From Pseudeuparius sepicola (lineage: Eukaryota > Arthropoda > Insecta > Coleoptera > Anthribidae): DNA of 64,000 nucleotides. Each line of letters starts with the position of its first letter. Position 1 is the stretch's first letter. The stretch lies in the NCBI GenBank assembly GCA_963920635.1, contig OY987298.1, positions 142,884,257 through 142,948,256 on the forward strand. Reading direction: 5' to 3'. The position numbers and the translations under genes were made by a program. Below are positions 1 to 12,301 of this stretch, piece by piece. The notes beneath the pieces were generated by a model. The model was not told the origin of the DNA, ran no database searches, and saw only the letters and a list, made by a program, of their open reading frames with translations.

Positions 1-403
1 TCTTTATTAGACTTTAAAGTCGATTTTCACTTTACTTAACAATAACGATATAATGACCAGGAACTGAAAATACAAACATAAACAAATCTTTATTGGGATG
101 AAACGATTGTTGCCCAATTTTCCGCAAGCTGAATATAGAGAAAACTGTTATTCGGAAAAAATACTTTAAATAAAGCGGGTTTTTAAACGGCATATTAAAA
201 TTGGTATCTTTCTGAAGCAAAAATTTTGAAGGCATCTCTACACTCGACCTCATGGATTTCTTTCACTAGTTTTCACCCTTTCTAGAAGTATATCTGACAT
301 CTAGGAATTAAATACTTACATTGTTTATAAAAAGAATGTTATATATTTTCTTAGAGGAGTAGCACATAATATATTTCCTAATAAAATGTAAATTGAATAT
401 CTA
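1..403. other. AT-rich sequence, nothing recognised
   Basis: No exon with splice signals, RNA gene or transposon end could be supported here. The stretch lies upstream of the first visible protease exon and is probably intron of that gene. Confidence 0.4.
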
Positions 404-1225
404 CAGTGTGTCCACGGATGGATTTAACTATACTTGTAAAATTTTTTATTTTCAATTCTTCGAAAAAAGTAATTTTTCATAAAAAAAGTCTGCTTGTTCT
501 TAAAATAAAATTGGCATGGAAAAAGTTGACATTACTTATACTGGGTGACCAAAAAATTAAAGAAACATTAATTAGCATAAGAATAAACTACCTCTATTTG
601 TAGAGATAATGAAAAAAAGTTATAAAGAAAATTTGCTCAGCGTGGTAAGCTACTTAAGTGTACAAAATTTCAAAGCGTTAGGCCTACTTTGATTTTTTGA
701 TTGCATTATCTTTTTTTGTCAAATAAATGGTTTTCTGTAAATATTACGACAAAACTGTATTAAGAAAACTTCCCCAGAATGGCAAACTGCGCATGATGAC
801 AAAATTTACGATTCTAGGCCTACTTTGTATTTTGGAAAAGATTGGAGGAAACGCAAAGTGGGCCTAGGATTGTCAAAAAATTTTCCATCATACACAGTTT
901 CCTATTCTGAGTAACTTTTTTTTATAAGTTTTGTCTTACTACCTACAGAAAATTATTTAATCGAAGAAAAACAAGAAAAAAATCAAAAAATCGAAGTAGG
1001 CCTAACGCTTTGAAATTTTGTACACTTAAGTAGCTTACCACGCTGAGCAAATTTTCTTTATAACTTTTTTCATTCTCTCTACAAATAGAGGTAGTTTACT
1101 CTTATGCTAATTAACGTTTCTTTAATTTTCTGGTCACCCAGTATAAGTAATGTCAACTTTTTCCATGCCAATATTATTTTGAGAACAAGCAGACTTTTTT
1201 ATGAAAAATGACTTTTTTCGAATAA
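404..1225. mobile_element. Palindromic element, TA-flanked, right end decayed
   Basis: Two long arms are reverse complements. Sequence from about 458 to 690 (an arm containing CTACTTAAGTGTACAAAATT) returns inverted at about 985-1221, around a centre near 840. The left end reads TACAGTGTGTCC, like the other foldback ends in this window. The matching right end is missing because the arm runs into the microsatellite that follows. No coding remnant was seen. I infer a non-autonomous Tc1/mariner-type foldback. Confidence 0.7.
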
Positions 1226-1246
1226 TTTGACCAAAGAAATATATTG

Positions 1247-1427
1247 ATGTATGGTATGTAGGTATGTATGGAATGTATGTATGTCCGTATGGTATGTCCG
1301 TATGGTATGTCCGTATGGTATGTACATACGTATGGTATGTACATACGTATGGTATATGTACCTATGGTATGTACGTATGGTATGTAGTATGGTATGTATG
1401 TGTGGCATGTACCTATGTATGGTATTT
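1247..1427 (+). repeat. Degenerate GTATG-type microsatellite
   Basis: About 180 bp built from GTATG and GGTATGTCCGTAT-like units. Open frames across it on both strands encode only Tyr/Val/Met- or His/Thr-rich repeats and are artefacts. It abuts the truncated arm of the preceding foldback. Confidence 0.85.
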
Positions 1428-1579
1428 CATTTTTTTTTTAATTTAGTGAATTCGAGGGACTCGTGGGAAGTTTTCCCTAGCATGAATTGCGTGCGGTGAA
1501 TTTTCCCTGCGGTCAATTAGCCGCGGTGAACTTTCCTAGATTCCATTTTTTGCGCCGCCTAATGTTATTTTGTTTTCAG

Positions 1580-1757
1580 TATGCGGGAGGAGGATGTTCC
1601 CGGAGGCTCGCATCGTGGGAGGCGAAAAATCACCCTACGGCAGGTGGCCATGGCAAATATCATTGAGGCAGTGGCGCACATCGACATATCTGCACAAGTG
1701 CGGGGCCGCCCTGCTGAACGAAAATTGGGCAATCACTGCCGCTCACTGCGTCGATAA
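1580..1757 (+). CDS. Sb: Stubble-like serine protease: exon with activation site and catalytic His
   Basis: First visible of five exons forming a trypsin-family (S1A) catalytic domain. The acceptor TTTTCAG ends at 1579; the donor is A|GTAAGT at 1758, leaving phase 2. It encodes CGRRMFPEA, then the activation site R|IVGG (mature start at 1612), then NENWAITAAHC with the catalytic His. The Cys just before the cleavage site would tether the N-terminal part to the protease domain, as in the insect Stubble/TMPRSS class. Stubble is a type II membrane protease needed for epithelial and appendage shape in Drosophila. The five exons from IVGG to stop total 732 nt, exactly 243 codons plus stop. Upstream exons (membrane segment, stem) are outside the window. 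The family call is strong; strict orthology to Sb is inferred from the spacing and wording of conserved blocks. Confidence 0.9.
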
Positions 1758-2136
1758 GTAAGTGAATTATAACGTATGGATGTTTGTCGCACTCGAATAA
1801 TGAAATCGACTGATTACAAGAAGAACCGTAAGTTCTTCTTGCAAAAAACGCAAATAATGTTTACCTGTTTGAGATGCGTCAGTGTAAAATTCAAGATCGA
1901 AGCGATCGTGTCTATAATCAATTTACTGAAGACTAGACTTTGGTGATCCACCAGTTTAGATCTGGATTAAAGGTCTTGGGTAATTTTCATGAGGCCCCCG
2001 TAATTTTGATTTTCCCTCTTTAGACCAGGACACTTTTTGAATTCAAAATTGTTGGTATACAGCATACTGTACTTTGTTTCAGGTGCTACGGAAACGAAGA
2101 GACATAAAAACTGTGCAAAAAAAATCTAATGATATA

Positions 2137-3635
2137 CAGGGTGAGTTTTTTTTCGATGCCCACTATGGGGATCTCGGAAACTAGCAGAGCTAGAACAAAG
2201 GTTAAATGGGGAAAGAATTGCAGTTTTGCATGCTCAGTCTAATGCCCCTTTTGGATTTTTAAAAAAGTTAATGGCTTACTAGATATTTTGAAAAGAGTGA
2301 TTTTTTGCTATTTCATCAGATCTCTGTAGCTCCGTTATTTCTGATTATACAGAAAAACTGTAGAGACAAAAAATGTAGATAATTTTGGTCTTAATGAGAT
2401 AATCTTATCAAATTTTTTTTGTTGTTTGTGATTTTTGAGATATGACATAAACTTGTGTTTTTTTTTAAATGTAAATCATAGTTGGCTCTGGCCTTATTAA
2501 ATCAGCCATTTTTATAGATTTTTCAACATATAATACTCGGCATAGTTTTTATAAAAAATAATGAGCTATGGCTAATTTTCTGATTTTTTTTTTAATTTTC
2601 TCATAGTCAGCCATGGAATATTTTCATAATTATGTTCTATTTTATAATAAGACATATTTCAAACTTTCAAATATTTTATTTTTAGCTGGTAACAAAATGT
2701 AACAAAATAAAACAAAAATTATCATTATGGAGCTCCACCACATAATTATTTGCCCGCAAGAAATTACCTAGATCAGCTCTATTCAAATAGTTGGATAGGG
2801 AGAAATAGACCTATTTCCTGGCAGCCCCGATCCCCCGATTTGTCTGTTGTGGATTTCTTTTTGTGGGGAACAGTACAAAATAAAGTATGAGACAATTGCT
2901 GAATTAAGAGCAGCTGTTTTAGAAGCAATTGTCAGTATTGACAGCCGCTCTCTAAGAAAGGCGGCAAATTCAGTTTTAAAAAGATGCAATATTTGCATAA
3001 ATAATAATGGTGGATTATTTGAACACCTTTTTTTATTTTAAAAGGTGACCTTTTAAAATTAAATAATAATAATTTAAATTTGAGTTTTTTAATATTTGTT
3101 TCATTTTGTTACATTTTATTACCAGCTAAAAACAAAATATTAGAAAATTTGAAGTATGTCTAATTATAACATAGAACGTAATAATTATGAAAATATTAAA
3201 TGGCTGATTATGTGAAAATTAAAAAAAAAATAGAAAATTAGACATAGCTCTTTTATTTTTTATAATACCTATGCCGTCTATTATATCTTTGGAAAGCTTA
3301 AAAAATGGCCGATTTGAGAAGGCCACAGCCAACTATGATTTACATTTAAAAAACTCAAGTTTATGTCATATCTCAAAAATCACAAACAACATAAAAATTG
3401 GATTAGATTATCTTGTTAAGCACCAAATTATATACAATTTTTGTCTCTATAGTTTTTCTGTATAATCGGAAATAACGGAGCTACAGAGATCTGATGAAAT
3501 AGCAAAAAATCACTCTTTTCAAAATATCTAGTGAACCGTGAACTTTTTTAAAAATCCAAAAGGGGCATTAACCTTTGAACTAGCTCTGCTAGTTTCCGAG
3601 ATCCCCATAGTGGGCATCGAAAAAAACTCACCCTG
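2137..3635. mobile_element. 1.5-kb foldback with CAGGGTGAGTTT ends
   Basis: The left arm starts CAGGGTGAGTTTTTTTTCGA and the right arm ends with its reverse complement, both next to TA. The arms match over most of their length; for example CACTATGGGGATCTCGGAAAC at the left returns as GTTTCCGAGATCCCCATAGTG at the right. The centre holds a broken transposase end (see the pseudogene inside). It sits in the first visible protease intron. Confidence 0.9.
2791..3041 (+). pseudogene. Mariner-type transposase C-terminus, frameshifted
   Basis: One frame reads WIGRNRPISW followed by SPDLSVVDFFLWGTVQNKV, the block that carries the last catalytic Asp in mariner-type (IS630/Tc1/mariner superfamily) transposases. 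That frame stops near 2888. The reading continues in another frame through ETIAELRAAVLEAI to the C-terminus with CNICINNNGGLFEHLF before a stop. So only roughly the last 80 residues remain, with a frameshift. It lies in the unpaired centre of the foldback. Similar short C-termini occur in two other foldbacks of this window (5764-5865 and 33210-33290). Confidence 0.8.
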
Positions 3636-4151
3636 TATACATTTTTTCGTATTTTTAATTGTTCTTGCGGATTCGGCAAGCCTTTTTTGCAAAGGGTAAT
3701 TCTCTAGTCATTTTTTGACTATCGTAGTATGAGTGATAAAATCGAACCTTTTCTCTATAATCATGATATCTATTAGAACTCAAAACTTTGAATACTAGAT
3801 TTGTCCACATTTAACTCGCTACGTGCTTGTCTAACAGAGTTTTTCGGGTATTGCGAACTATTCTAATAATACATTTTCCCTTTCGAATAGAAAACGCACT
3901 TATAGATGTTCCCGCAGGGATCTTTTCAATCTTGGAAACATCTTATGATCGGGAACAAGACGCCGAGGACAGCTCCCCTAATAAATTCGAACAGCCCTTC
4001 TGGAATTTTTTTAGGCTTTCCCATATACCAATAACGTATAGGTAAACTTTTTCACCATAGTGTTATCATTATTGAATAAACTTACACGGCAAGCATAGGA
4101 ACTAATGTTATGTTATGTAATCCTGGGGCATCGAGTCTGAGACGCCCTGTA

Positions 4152-4333
4152 CAGGGTGGCTCACTATAAATTGATACTCACCTGAACTTCCAAGTTTTTG
4201 AGACTTTCTAGAACAAACTGTATAAGGTCCAATAACGTCACAAAAATCTTTGCATTAGTATCTAAAACTTTTGTAAAAAAACTTTTTTTCTAACCTCAAA
4301 AACTAACAAGTCAATTTATAGTGAGCCACTCTG
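4152..4333. mobile_element. 182-bp palindromic MITE
   Basis: Ends are CAGGGTGGCTCACTATAAA and the inverted TTTATAGTGAGCCACTCTG, flanked by TA. It is too short to code and is a miniature member of the CAGGGTG-ended group. One base of the right end has drifted (CACTCTG instead of CACCCTG). Confidence 0.85.
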
Positions 4334-4466
4334 TACATACGTAAAGCCTAAAACTGTAGCTCGGTGGAAAACCAAAACAATTCCAAAACATCATCATGCC
4401 AATTTCGTGTGTTTTAAACACCTACTATTTATCAACTCGATGGGTGAAATTTACCTATATAGGTAT

Positions 4467-4508
4467 TACCAAAGTCTAGAGAATGCTAGTATTCTCTAGA
4501 CTTTGGTA
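4467..4508. repeat. Perfect 18-bp hairpin
   Basis: The arms TACCAAAGTCTAGAGAAT and ATTCTCTAGACTTTGGTA are exact reverse complements around the 6-nt loop GCTAGT. No run of T follows, so it is not a typical Pol III end, and it is too short for a pre-miRNA by itself. Confidence 0.85.
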
Positions 4509-5028
4509 TTATTGCAATCTCTTCGAATGATCATCTAAGTGAAGGTGCCGCGTGTTACCCTGGACGATATAGCAGCCGTATTCGAATAACAAAAACGAAG
4601 CTTGCGATCAGGAAAGAGTAATCTATATGACAAATGCATGCAGCAATGGGAATATGCAGGAGGCGCTTGCGACGAGGTCATCGGGTGAATCCCGGCTGGC
4701 GAATCGATATAGGCCAGCGAATAGCAACAGTGAAAACTTCGACTGTCTGTTTCGGACTTGGATTTCAGGATGTGCGCCTGGGTTGGACAGAAAACGTGGC
4801 TAGAATAAAAAGCTTGTTAGATAAACTTATTACAGCGGGATGTGGAGTATAAAATTTCAGAAAGTATGAAGGTATTACTCGGGCAGTAGAAAAAGCAAAA
4901 ATAACAACGAAATATGACATGACTGTTGTGAAGTTAAGAGCACTCCCCATAGGCGTCAGCCTTTATCTTTGGTTTATTAACCTTATATCGGTATATTGTA
5001 CACACACCCACACACACACACATATATA
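4509..5028. other. Intronic sequence with CA microsatellite
   Basis: Nothing recognisable except a short CACACA/TATA run at about 5000-5027 at the left edge of the next foldback. A slightly GC-richer patch (4640-4800) has a 72-codon open frame that matches no family I know and lacks convincing splice signals. Confidence 0.4.
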
Positions 5029-6553
5029 CAGGGCGACGTATTTCGAGTCTATGCATGGGGATCTTGGTTATCTTAAGAGATACGAGGTCGGTTAAATTGG
5101 GGCAAAGTTGCGGAATTTGATGCCGAGTAACATGGTAAAAAGAAATGTTGGCTGGCCCGTTTCGTTTTAAAAATAATGCGAAAAAACTGAAAATTGTCGT
5201 TTTCGTTTTTATTTTTTTAAACGAAAACGAATGGCGCTGGACATTTCTAAGTTAAACACTATTAAGGCAATTTTTTACAAGGAATCCAAATATGACCTCG
5301 CATTTTTTTTCTCGCCTCCCTGGACAAAGATATGACGATCAATTTTTATTTTTCTTATGAGCGCCATATTGGATTTTTCAATTTTTGAAAAGAGGATTTT
5401 TTTCTTGTTAAAATGGTATGTCACACATTATGCTTTACTTTATTTTTCTTGCCGTAATATCAAATTAATCGTTTTTGCATAGAGTGCCTTGGAAACATAA
5501 GCCCCATGTTTGACGTTTTTGCATAGAGTGCCTTGGAAACATAAGCCTAGTTACCCATTGTTGCGAAGTGTGCTTTGGAATATTGTTTAACGGTTCAGAA
5601 CAAATTCAGTTAATGTTATGAATTAAATAAGATTAAATAAATCATAAACGTACCACGAGAGTATGATCTGATACATTGTTATTTATTCGTCATTTGCCAT
5701 ATAACACATTAACACTAAAAGAGCAAAGAGCAACAAAAACCTAGACGAGTAGACAATCCGATTTTACAATAAATGTTCAATTTGTCCTCCTTGCTCCTCA
5801 AGGCACAGTGCAGCACGTTTCCTTAAATTGTTTATGGCTCGTAGAATATCCCTTCGATGTCATTTATATTTGAGGAATAATAAATTTGAATCATGTTACG
5901 CCTTTCTTCATGTGAAAATGACATTTTTTCAGTAAAATAAAATATCCGTGACACTTAAAATAATTGTACTAAACTATCAAACGTTATATGGGGCTTATGT
6001 TTCCAAGGCATTCTATGCAGAAATGTCAAATATTATGGAGCTTATGTTTCCAAGGCACTCTATGCAAAAACGTCAAACATTATGGGGCTTACGTTTCCAA
6101 GGCACTCTATGCAAAAACGATTAATTTGATATTACGGCAAGAAAAACAAAGTAAAGCATAATGCGTGACATATCATTCTAACCAGAAAAAAATCCTCTTT
6201 TCAAAAATGCAATATGGCGCCCATAAGAAAAATAAAAGTTGATCGTCATATCTTTGTCCAGGGAGGCGAGAAAAAAAATGCGAGGTCATATTTAGATTCC
6301 TTGTAAAAAAGTGCTTTAATAATGTTTAACTTAGAAATGTCCAGCGCCATTCGTTTTCGTTTAAAAAAATAATAACGAAAACGACAATTTTCAGTTTTTT
6401 CGCATTATTTTCAAAACGAAAAGGGCCAGCCAAAATTTCTTTTTACCATGTTACCCGGCATCAAATTCCGCAACTTTTCCCCAATTTAACCGACCTCGTA
6501 TCTCTTAAGATAACAAAGATCCCCATGCATAGACTCGAAATACGGTCACCCTG
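5029..6553. mobile_element. 1.5-kb foldback with internal short direct repeats
   Basis: Ends are CAGGGCGACGTATTTCGAGT and the inverted ACTCGAAATACGGTCACCCTG next to TA. The arms match over several hundred bp. Each arm carries reiterated units around GCCTTGGAAACATAAGCC (two near 5480-5550, three inverted near 5990-6110). The centre keeps a transposase C-terminus on the minus strand. Confidence 0.9.
5764..5865 (-). pseudogene. Transposase C-terminal fragment in foldback centre
   Basis: Minus-strand reading gives RAINNLRKRAALCLEE, then QGGQIEHLL and a stop. This is the hydrophilic C-terminus with the C-x3-Q/N-GG-x-x-EHL signature shared with the remnants at 2791-3041 and 33210-33290. Only about 25-30 residues are left and no catalytic residue is present. 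Confidence 0.75.
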
Positions 6554-8008
6554 TATATAATTCGTTGCGTATCAACGGCAACATTATTATACCTACTATA
6601 AATATCCAAACGTATATAGTATTTGGCTGTACCTAATGTTGGCGTCTATTGTTTTTTATATATTATGTCTATGTTGAAATCTGCCGACTATCAAAATGTT
6701 GGGAAATGAATTCGAATCACCTTGTAAAGCTGATTTGGCAGGAATGCGAAGAATGCAGTTCCCCTTCCTCTATCAAAGTCTATTAGATATTGATATTAAC
6801 GAACTCTTATATTTGCTGCGATGCCGGATGAGGGGTTTATTTTATAGCGGATATCTCCAGCACTCTTAAAAATATGTGGCAACCGGCGTTGCATCTGAGT
6901 GCGTGGCAACGCTGCATGCCCTGGTCCGCCCCGATGTCTGCCATGGTGTGCTAGCCACACGTGCTCTCCTTGTTTATGAGATTCGAACTCCTCCCACAGG
7001 TCCCCGTTGCTCCTCAGACCGAAAGTATCTTTTAAATGCGTCCCCGCTTTAGTTATTATTATTATTTAAAATAATAGCAGTTAGCTGTTTTGAACGTTCT
7101 TACTCAACCATGTAAATGTAGGTAGGTAAATCATTAAGTCTGAAGTAACTAATTGACCAGCGTAGCCATTGGTTACACACTTAAAATGTTTGTTTAGTTT
7201 GTAACAACAGTTATATTAAGCATGCTTGAATGTGGGCATAATCAGATTGTTCAGAAGTGTCAAGTTAATTTTTAATCTTATATTTCACAAAACTTGTATT
7301 TTAATTTTATTTAAATTTAGGTAACTTATATTTTCCTAGGCACCTTTATCTTTATGCGAAAAGAAAGCTTGAAGGGTGAGAATTTAGGACGATACGTCAC
7401 GTTGCGCCAAATTTTGAATTAAGGAAGGAAATAAAACGTCATCGCGGTGTTTGGTTACTTACTTACCATAGAATTTTATTTACCAAAAGATTTATAAAAA
7501 GGTTTTTAAGGGATTGAAAATTTCACAGTATATTTTATGAAAGATTCATTTTGAATAATATTTAGCTCGTCGACTCTGAAGTTTGGTTTAGTCTGGATCA
7601 GGGTTTAGTTATTTCATTTTGATTTTGTCGACTTTCCTTTATATAGTGTCCGCCATAAATATTGCCACAACTGGAAAAATTGTAGATATTTTCAATTTCT
7701 GAAAAAAAAAAAGAAATTTGCTTCCATATACGAGGGGGATTCAAAAATATAAAACTAGCCCAAGAGTAAAATGCCCTCACTTTTCAAAATGGGGGGAAAA
7801 TGATTTGAGAAAGTTGTTAAGAATTAAAACCTTATTTCAAATATAAAATCACAACCGCCTACCATGAAAAATAATATGTTTAAATTTTTTTGGTTTTTTT
7901 TTCATGAAGTACATAGGTATATGTATTTTTATTGTGTCTTCTATTTTTAACCTTAAATGAAAATTTAATTTTTCCCATTTATGGCATAATGTATGGCAGA
8001 CATGTATA
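6554..8008. other. Intronic sequence, nothing recognised
   Basis: AT-rich intron sequence. A GC-richer patch at about 6870-7030 (containing GGCAACCGGCGTTGCATC) has no open frame or splice site that I can support and may be old repeat DNA. Confidence 0.4.
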
Positions 8009-8394
8009 ACTGGTGATTCAGTTTTATTCTAGAACATTTCAACAGGTTCAACTATAAAATATTATTATTTTGTAGTATAACTTTTTATCCACAGTCCCCT
8101 CGTTTTCGAGATACAGGATGTTTAATTTCTCAAAAATTGGAACGTTTTATTTTTTATTTTTCCAACCGTTAAAGGTATTCAATCGAAATTTGGTAGGTAC
8201 ATACATTATGCCATAATAATAAAGTTCCCAATAGAGCCAGTGGCGGAGATATGTTTTTTTTTAAATACTAATACGGCTCTGTAGAGATTTTTTTTGTTCA
8301 CTTGGATAGTTTTTTATTCTAAGCAAAAACTATCTCTTGACATTGTTTTGTATCTATGCCACAGTTTTACCTAGAATAAAACTGAGTCACCCTG
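8009..8394. mobile_element. Diverged MITE with GGTGATTCAGTTTTATTC end
   Basis: Left TGGTGATTCAGTTTTATTCT and right AGAATAAAACTGAGTCACCC are inverted copies. A second member of this end-type, with only its right end clear, lies near 49340 (GAATAAAACTGAATCACCCTG). No coding sequence. Confidence 0.7.
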
Positions 8395-8589
8395 TATATT
8401 GTATCTTCGTTGTTCTTTTCACAAGTTGTGATTAAACCTGCATGAATTACTCTGTTTTGATATAACCAACAACAGATAGCAATAACATTATTTTAAAAGT
8501 TATAGTCGCTAAATTTACTTTTTTTTTAATTTTTAGCAGCTGAGCTATATCTCTTAAAATAGTGCGTTATTGTCATTACTATCTGTATA

Positions 8590-8897
8590 GAAGGTGATTC
8601 TTAACCTATACGCGTAAGCGTAGAAAACTGTAGCTTTTGGTAAGTAATGACTATAATGAAAAACAAATTAGTAAAAGTTTCTTAGTTTCCGAAGCCTACA
8701 GGGATATTGTATTTCAAAGTACTAATATAAAATGAATTATGAATTTTCGCCCGACCTCAATCTCTTTACTAAAGTAAAGTAAAGTAAAGTAAAGTAAACT
8801 TACTAAAATAAAGTAAGACGGGTCGGGCATTATTAGTCATTACTTGCCAAAAGCTAAAATTTCCCAAGTTTATTCGTATAGGTTAAGAATCACCCTG
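8590..8897. mobile_element. 308-bp palindromic MITE
   Basis: Left AAGGTGATTCTTAACCTATA and right TATAGGTTAAGAATCACCCTG are inverted copies, and the arms extend to TAGTCATTACTTGCCAAAAGC. A short AAAGT pentamer run lies inside at about 8772-8797. Confidence 0.8.
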
Positions 8898-8949
8898 TAT
8901 TTTGTATTTTACAAACAGGACGAATGTAAAACCCCTGTTCTCACAAGTA

Positions 8950-9564
8950 GGGGAATGCGGGGCAATATGGGGTACTTAATTTCATAGCCCCATATTTCTG
9001 GGATATATAAATGAAATAATTATATATTTATATTTACAGGTAGTTAGATATAAGCTGTGATGTTTATTTCGTAATGGTTTGGACAAAAACAAGCAGCTAA
9101 ATCTATTGTCTCATTATATTGCGACGTTTCGACTCAACCTAGAGTCTTCTTCATAGCATCTACAACGATTAATACAATTGCTCAATATGTGTTTTTGTTA
9201 TTGTTTGCTTTGAATATTATACAAATAACTTTTCTTTACATTTTTCCTTTTTTTTATAACTTATAACTAAAATTATAACAAGTTAAAGACATAAAGTGAG
9301 AGTTAAGTTAACATTAAGAACATTTTCCAATCATAAACATTGAACACTTATTTGAAGACAACATTTTATTTAAATAAGTATAAAATTATTTCTTATAAAT
9401 AGGGGGGGGGGGATCAAGGGCACAAATTGGCAAACTAACCCACCTGAGATATTTGATAAATCCTTTGACAAGGATTTAGAGCCAGATGCTTCAGTTAGGC
9501 TGTATCTAGTAAAAATACTCGTACCCCGTTTTACCCCGGTACCCCATATTGCCCCGCATTCCCC
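8950..9564. mobile_element. 615-bp TA-flanked MITE with GGGGAATGCGGGGCAATATG ends
   Basis: Left GGGGAATGCGGGGCAATATG and right CATATTGCCCCGCATTCCCC are perfect inverted copies with TA on both outer sides. The inside is AT-rich and non-coding, with a run of ten G at about 9402. TA duplication fits Tc1/mariner-type mobilisation. Confidence 0.85.
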
Positions 9565-9586
9565 TATGGCTTAGATAGAGCGGTTG

Positions 9587-9632
9587 GCAGTAGCGGCTCG
9601 TCCATAGGGGGCGTGGGGCTACAGCCCCCCTA
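9587..9632 (+). other. Possible single hAT end
   Basis: CAGTAGCGGCTCGTCCATAG followed by a G/C-rich palindrome (GGGGCTACAGCCCC) resembles hAT ends that start CAG-x-GGCG. No partner end with an 8-bp duplication was found in the following kilobases, so it may be truncated. Confidence 0.35.
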
Positions 9633-10084
9633 CTCTTCTTATAATAAATAAACAAAATGAAAAACAGTTTGCGGGATATTTTGAAAGGTAACTTTTAAGC
9701 GGATATCGATTTCCCTAGTTAGCCGACTTTGATTGGCCTCGCAGAGTTTCTTATTATTCTCGTAAACGTAAAACTTCAGTTTACACCGTAGCCGCCGGGT
9801 CCCTTTTGTCATTACACGTAACCGAGACGTCGTAAACCATATGCGAGGGGGCATAACGCGCCTTCGTAGCGCGCTAATCAGGCTGAGTTACGACTGGAGA
9901 GCGATTTAATCTGCGAATGCTGTTACCGTTGCGACGCCTCCAGCTCAGAGGCCGCATTTATTATTTAGGCGACGTTATGGTCTAGCGTCTAGCTAGAATA
10001 ATTAATCTTCACATGTCCTAGAAGGGGGAAGATGAGTGCGTCTGCATGTCGGGGACGGTTCAGTTTCATTGTATCCTCAGAGCA

Positions 10085-10350
10085 CAGACTAACGAGTAAT
10101 ACAGACCATTCCTTAACGACATGTGTCAAAAGGAGACTCGCTTTTTAGCGAAATCTCTCCTAAATACATGAATAATGTGCATTTCATTTGATTTTACTAT
10201 AATCTACACAGAAAAGAGATTGCATTAGAACCAAATTTATGCTTAAAATATCGTCTGTCTTTCTGTAAATTGAAATGGAGACTCGCTTATTTTTGACACA
10301 TGTCTGTAAGGAGGCTTCTGTTGCAAAGCTATTTATTCTGTGCTCAGAGT
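10085..10350. repeat. Dispersed MITE-like repeat (inverse copy at 39690-39945)
   Basis: The block from ACTAACGAGTAATACAGACC to CTTCTGTTGCAAAGCTATTT reappears reverse-complemented at 39690-39945. It is partly palindromic itself (GACATGTGTCAAAAGGAGAC at the left, TTTTTGACACATGTC at the right). No open frame of note. Confidence 0.8.
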
Positions 10351-10475
10351 CTTTCAACAGATGATAAAAAAACATGAAATAACAACACCATACATACTCG
10401 TATGTATCACCAATCACCAGTAAATTCTCTCGCTCGAATTCTTTTTACTGCGTACCTATACCTACAAGGAATATA

Positions 10476-11158
10476 CAGGGTCAGTCACATCTAAAGGCAG
10501 AGCCGAAAACACAAGGTAGAACTCGCTAAAATAAGCACATATGCTTAATAAACATTAGCCCAAAAAAACTTGGTTCTCCATATACAGCGTGTTGAAAATT
10601 TTCCAAAAATAACATATTTTTTTGGTACACAAATTTGGTACACATTATACACTAGACGGTTGCCATTTTGTGGAATAATTTGACCCGGTTCCGATCACCA
10701 GCGGCGTAGGTACAAATAGTTACTGTAAATAATTGTAGAAAAAAAGTAGTACGTCCCTGTGCAAAACCAAAAATTTTGCCTTTTTTGGATAGCCCATTTA
10801 ATTTGGAACAAAAAGTGTCTCTTGGTATTTTTTTATTTCTGGCACAGTTTCTTCGTAATTTCGGATTTTTTAAACTAGTGTCAAGGTGATTATGCTGGCA
10901 TTTAAAATAAAATTATTTGTATCTACGCCGCTGCTCATCTGAACAGGGCCAAATTATTGCACAAAATGACAACCCATAATATGTATAAAATAATTCCTAA
11001 ACGGGCTAGAAAAAAATTAAAAAATATTTGGAAAAGTTTCAACACTCTGTATATGGAGAACCAAGCATTTTTAAGCTAATGTTTATTAAGCATATGTGCT
11101 TATTTTAGCGAATTCTACCTTGTGTTTTCGGCTCTGCCTTTAGATGTGACTCACCCTG
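10476..11158. mobile_element. 683-bp foldback
   Basis: CAGGGTCAGTCACATCTAAA and the inverted TTTAGATGTGACTCACCCTG bound it, TA on both sides. The arms stay paired through GCACATATGCTTAATAAACA. The centre is AT-rich and has no transposase piece that I can recognise. Confidence 0.9.
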
Positions 11159-11398
11159 TATATCCCTAAGAATATAATTAATTTAGCAAATATTTCAATT
11201 ATTTATGGCTTTTTAATGTACAGTGTGACCCATTTGTTTTCCGATCGCCCTGTAAAAAGTTTATTAATTATTGTGCGATATAAATTGTAGAGCTTTCTTA
11301 AATTTATTTTAAAATCTCATCCGCGAAAAACAATTGAAATATTTTTTAATTGTCAAACCTGACAAATTAAAGTTTAAAACGATATTAGGGTTAGATCA

Positions 11399-12125
11399 CA
11401 TAAGAGTACGCAGCCCCTAAGAGTACGCACTGGCATTTTGTATTAGTTCCAATGCTATTCGGATAGAGGTCGCTATTCAGTGTACACGCCTTCAATTGAC
11501 AACAAGTTTTGATAATAGTCGCGTGGTGCTCCGTAAAAGATTTGACGAATTACAGGCAATTAACCAATTTTATACATATTTTTATAATTTTTGGCATCTT
11601 TGCTATAATGAGTATGTTACCCTGTGAATGCTTAACTACATTGTTCGACTGTGCATCTTAAAAAGGCTTTAGATAGGCATGTTTCGCACAGCATACGATG
11701 TGTAATTATTATGGTTGCCTGTTTTAGTTAAATAGATTATTCAATCATCGCTGACATGTCCGCAATAGTACGCATGTAAAGAGTACTTACGCACAAACAG
11801 GTCCATTAAAAAAGGAATTAAAAAAATGAGTTGCCACTTGTTGAAAAAAATAGAAAATCTCAATACGATATTTTTTTTTCTCTCTGGAGGGAACACTAGA
11901 GCATTTCAGAATGGATTAAGTGTGATTCATGAGGTGCATGGTGGCACGAAGACTGTACCAACTAACCTATATATTTGTGGTACCAACTACCTCAGACATG
12001 GCTCTTTATAATATGTGACTTATGTCAAGAATAATATATTGAAGTTATTTGAAATTTTTTTGGCGAGTACTTTTAAATCCAGCACTGCGTACTCTTTCGA
12101 GCTCTCGTTCCTAAGAGTACGCAAA
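11399..12125. repeat. Region with repeated AAGAGTACGCA motifs at both ends
   Basis: TAAGAGTACGCA occurs twice at the left (11401, 11418), in variant form in the middle (about 11767 and 11778), and at the right in inverted (TGCGTACTCTT near 12086) and direct (12112) orientation. This clustering is typical of subterminal binding motifs in a non-autonomous DNA transposon, but I could not fix terminal repeats or a target duplication. Confidence 0.5.
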
Positions 12126-12301
12126 CTGTTTTTTTAGTAAAGATGTAATATCTCTCATGTGGTGTTTCACCATACATTTTTATAAAAAAGTTTTGGGACC
12201 GCTGACCTTGTTCCTTTTGTTACCGTCCCCCATCCTAATTTAAATTTTTGCAATATTGTCACACTTCATAAAAATCTTAGTCTCATTTTTACAACTTGCC
12301 C

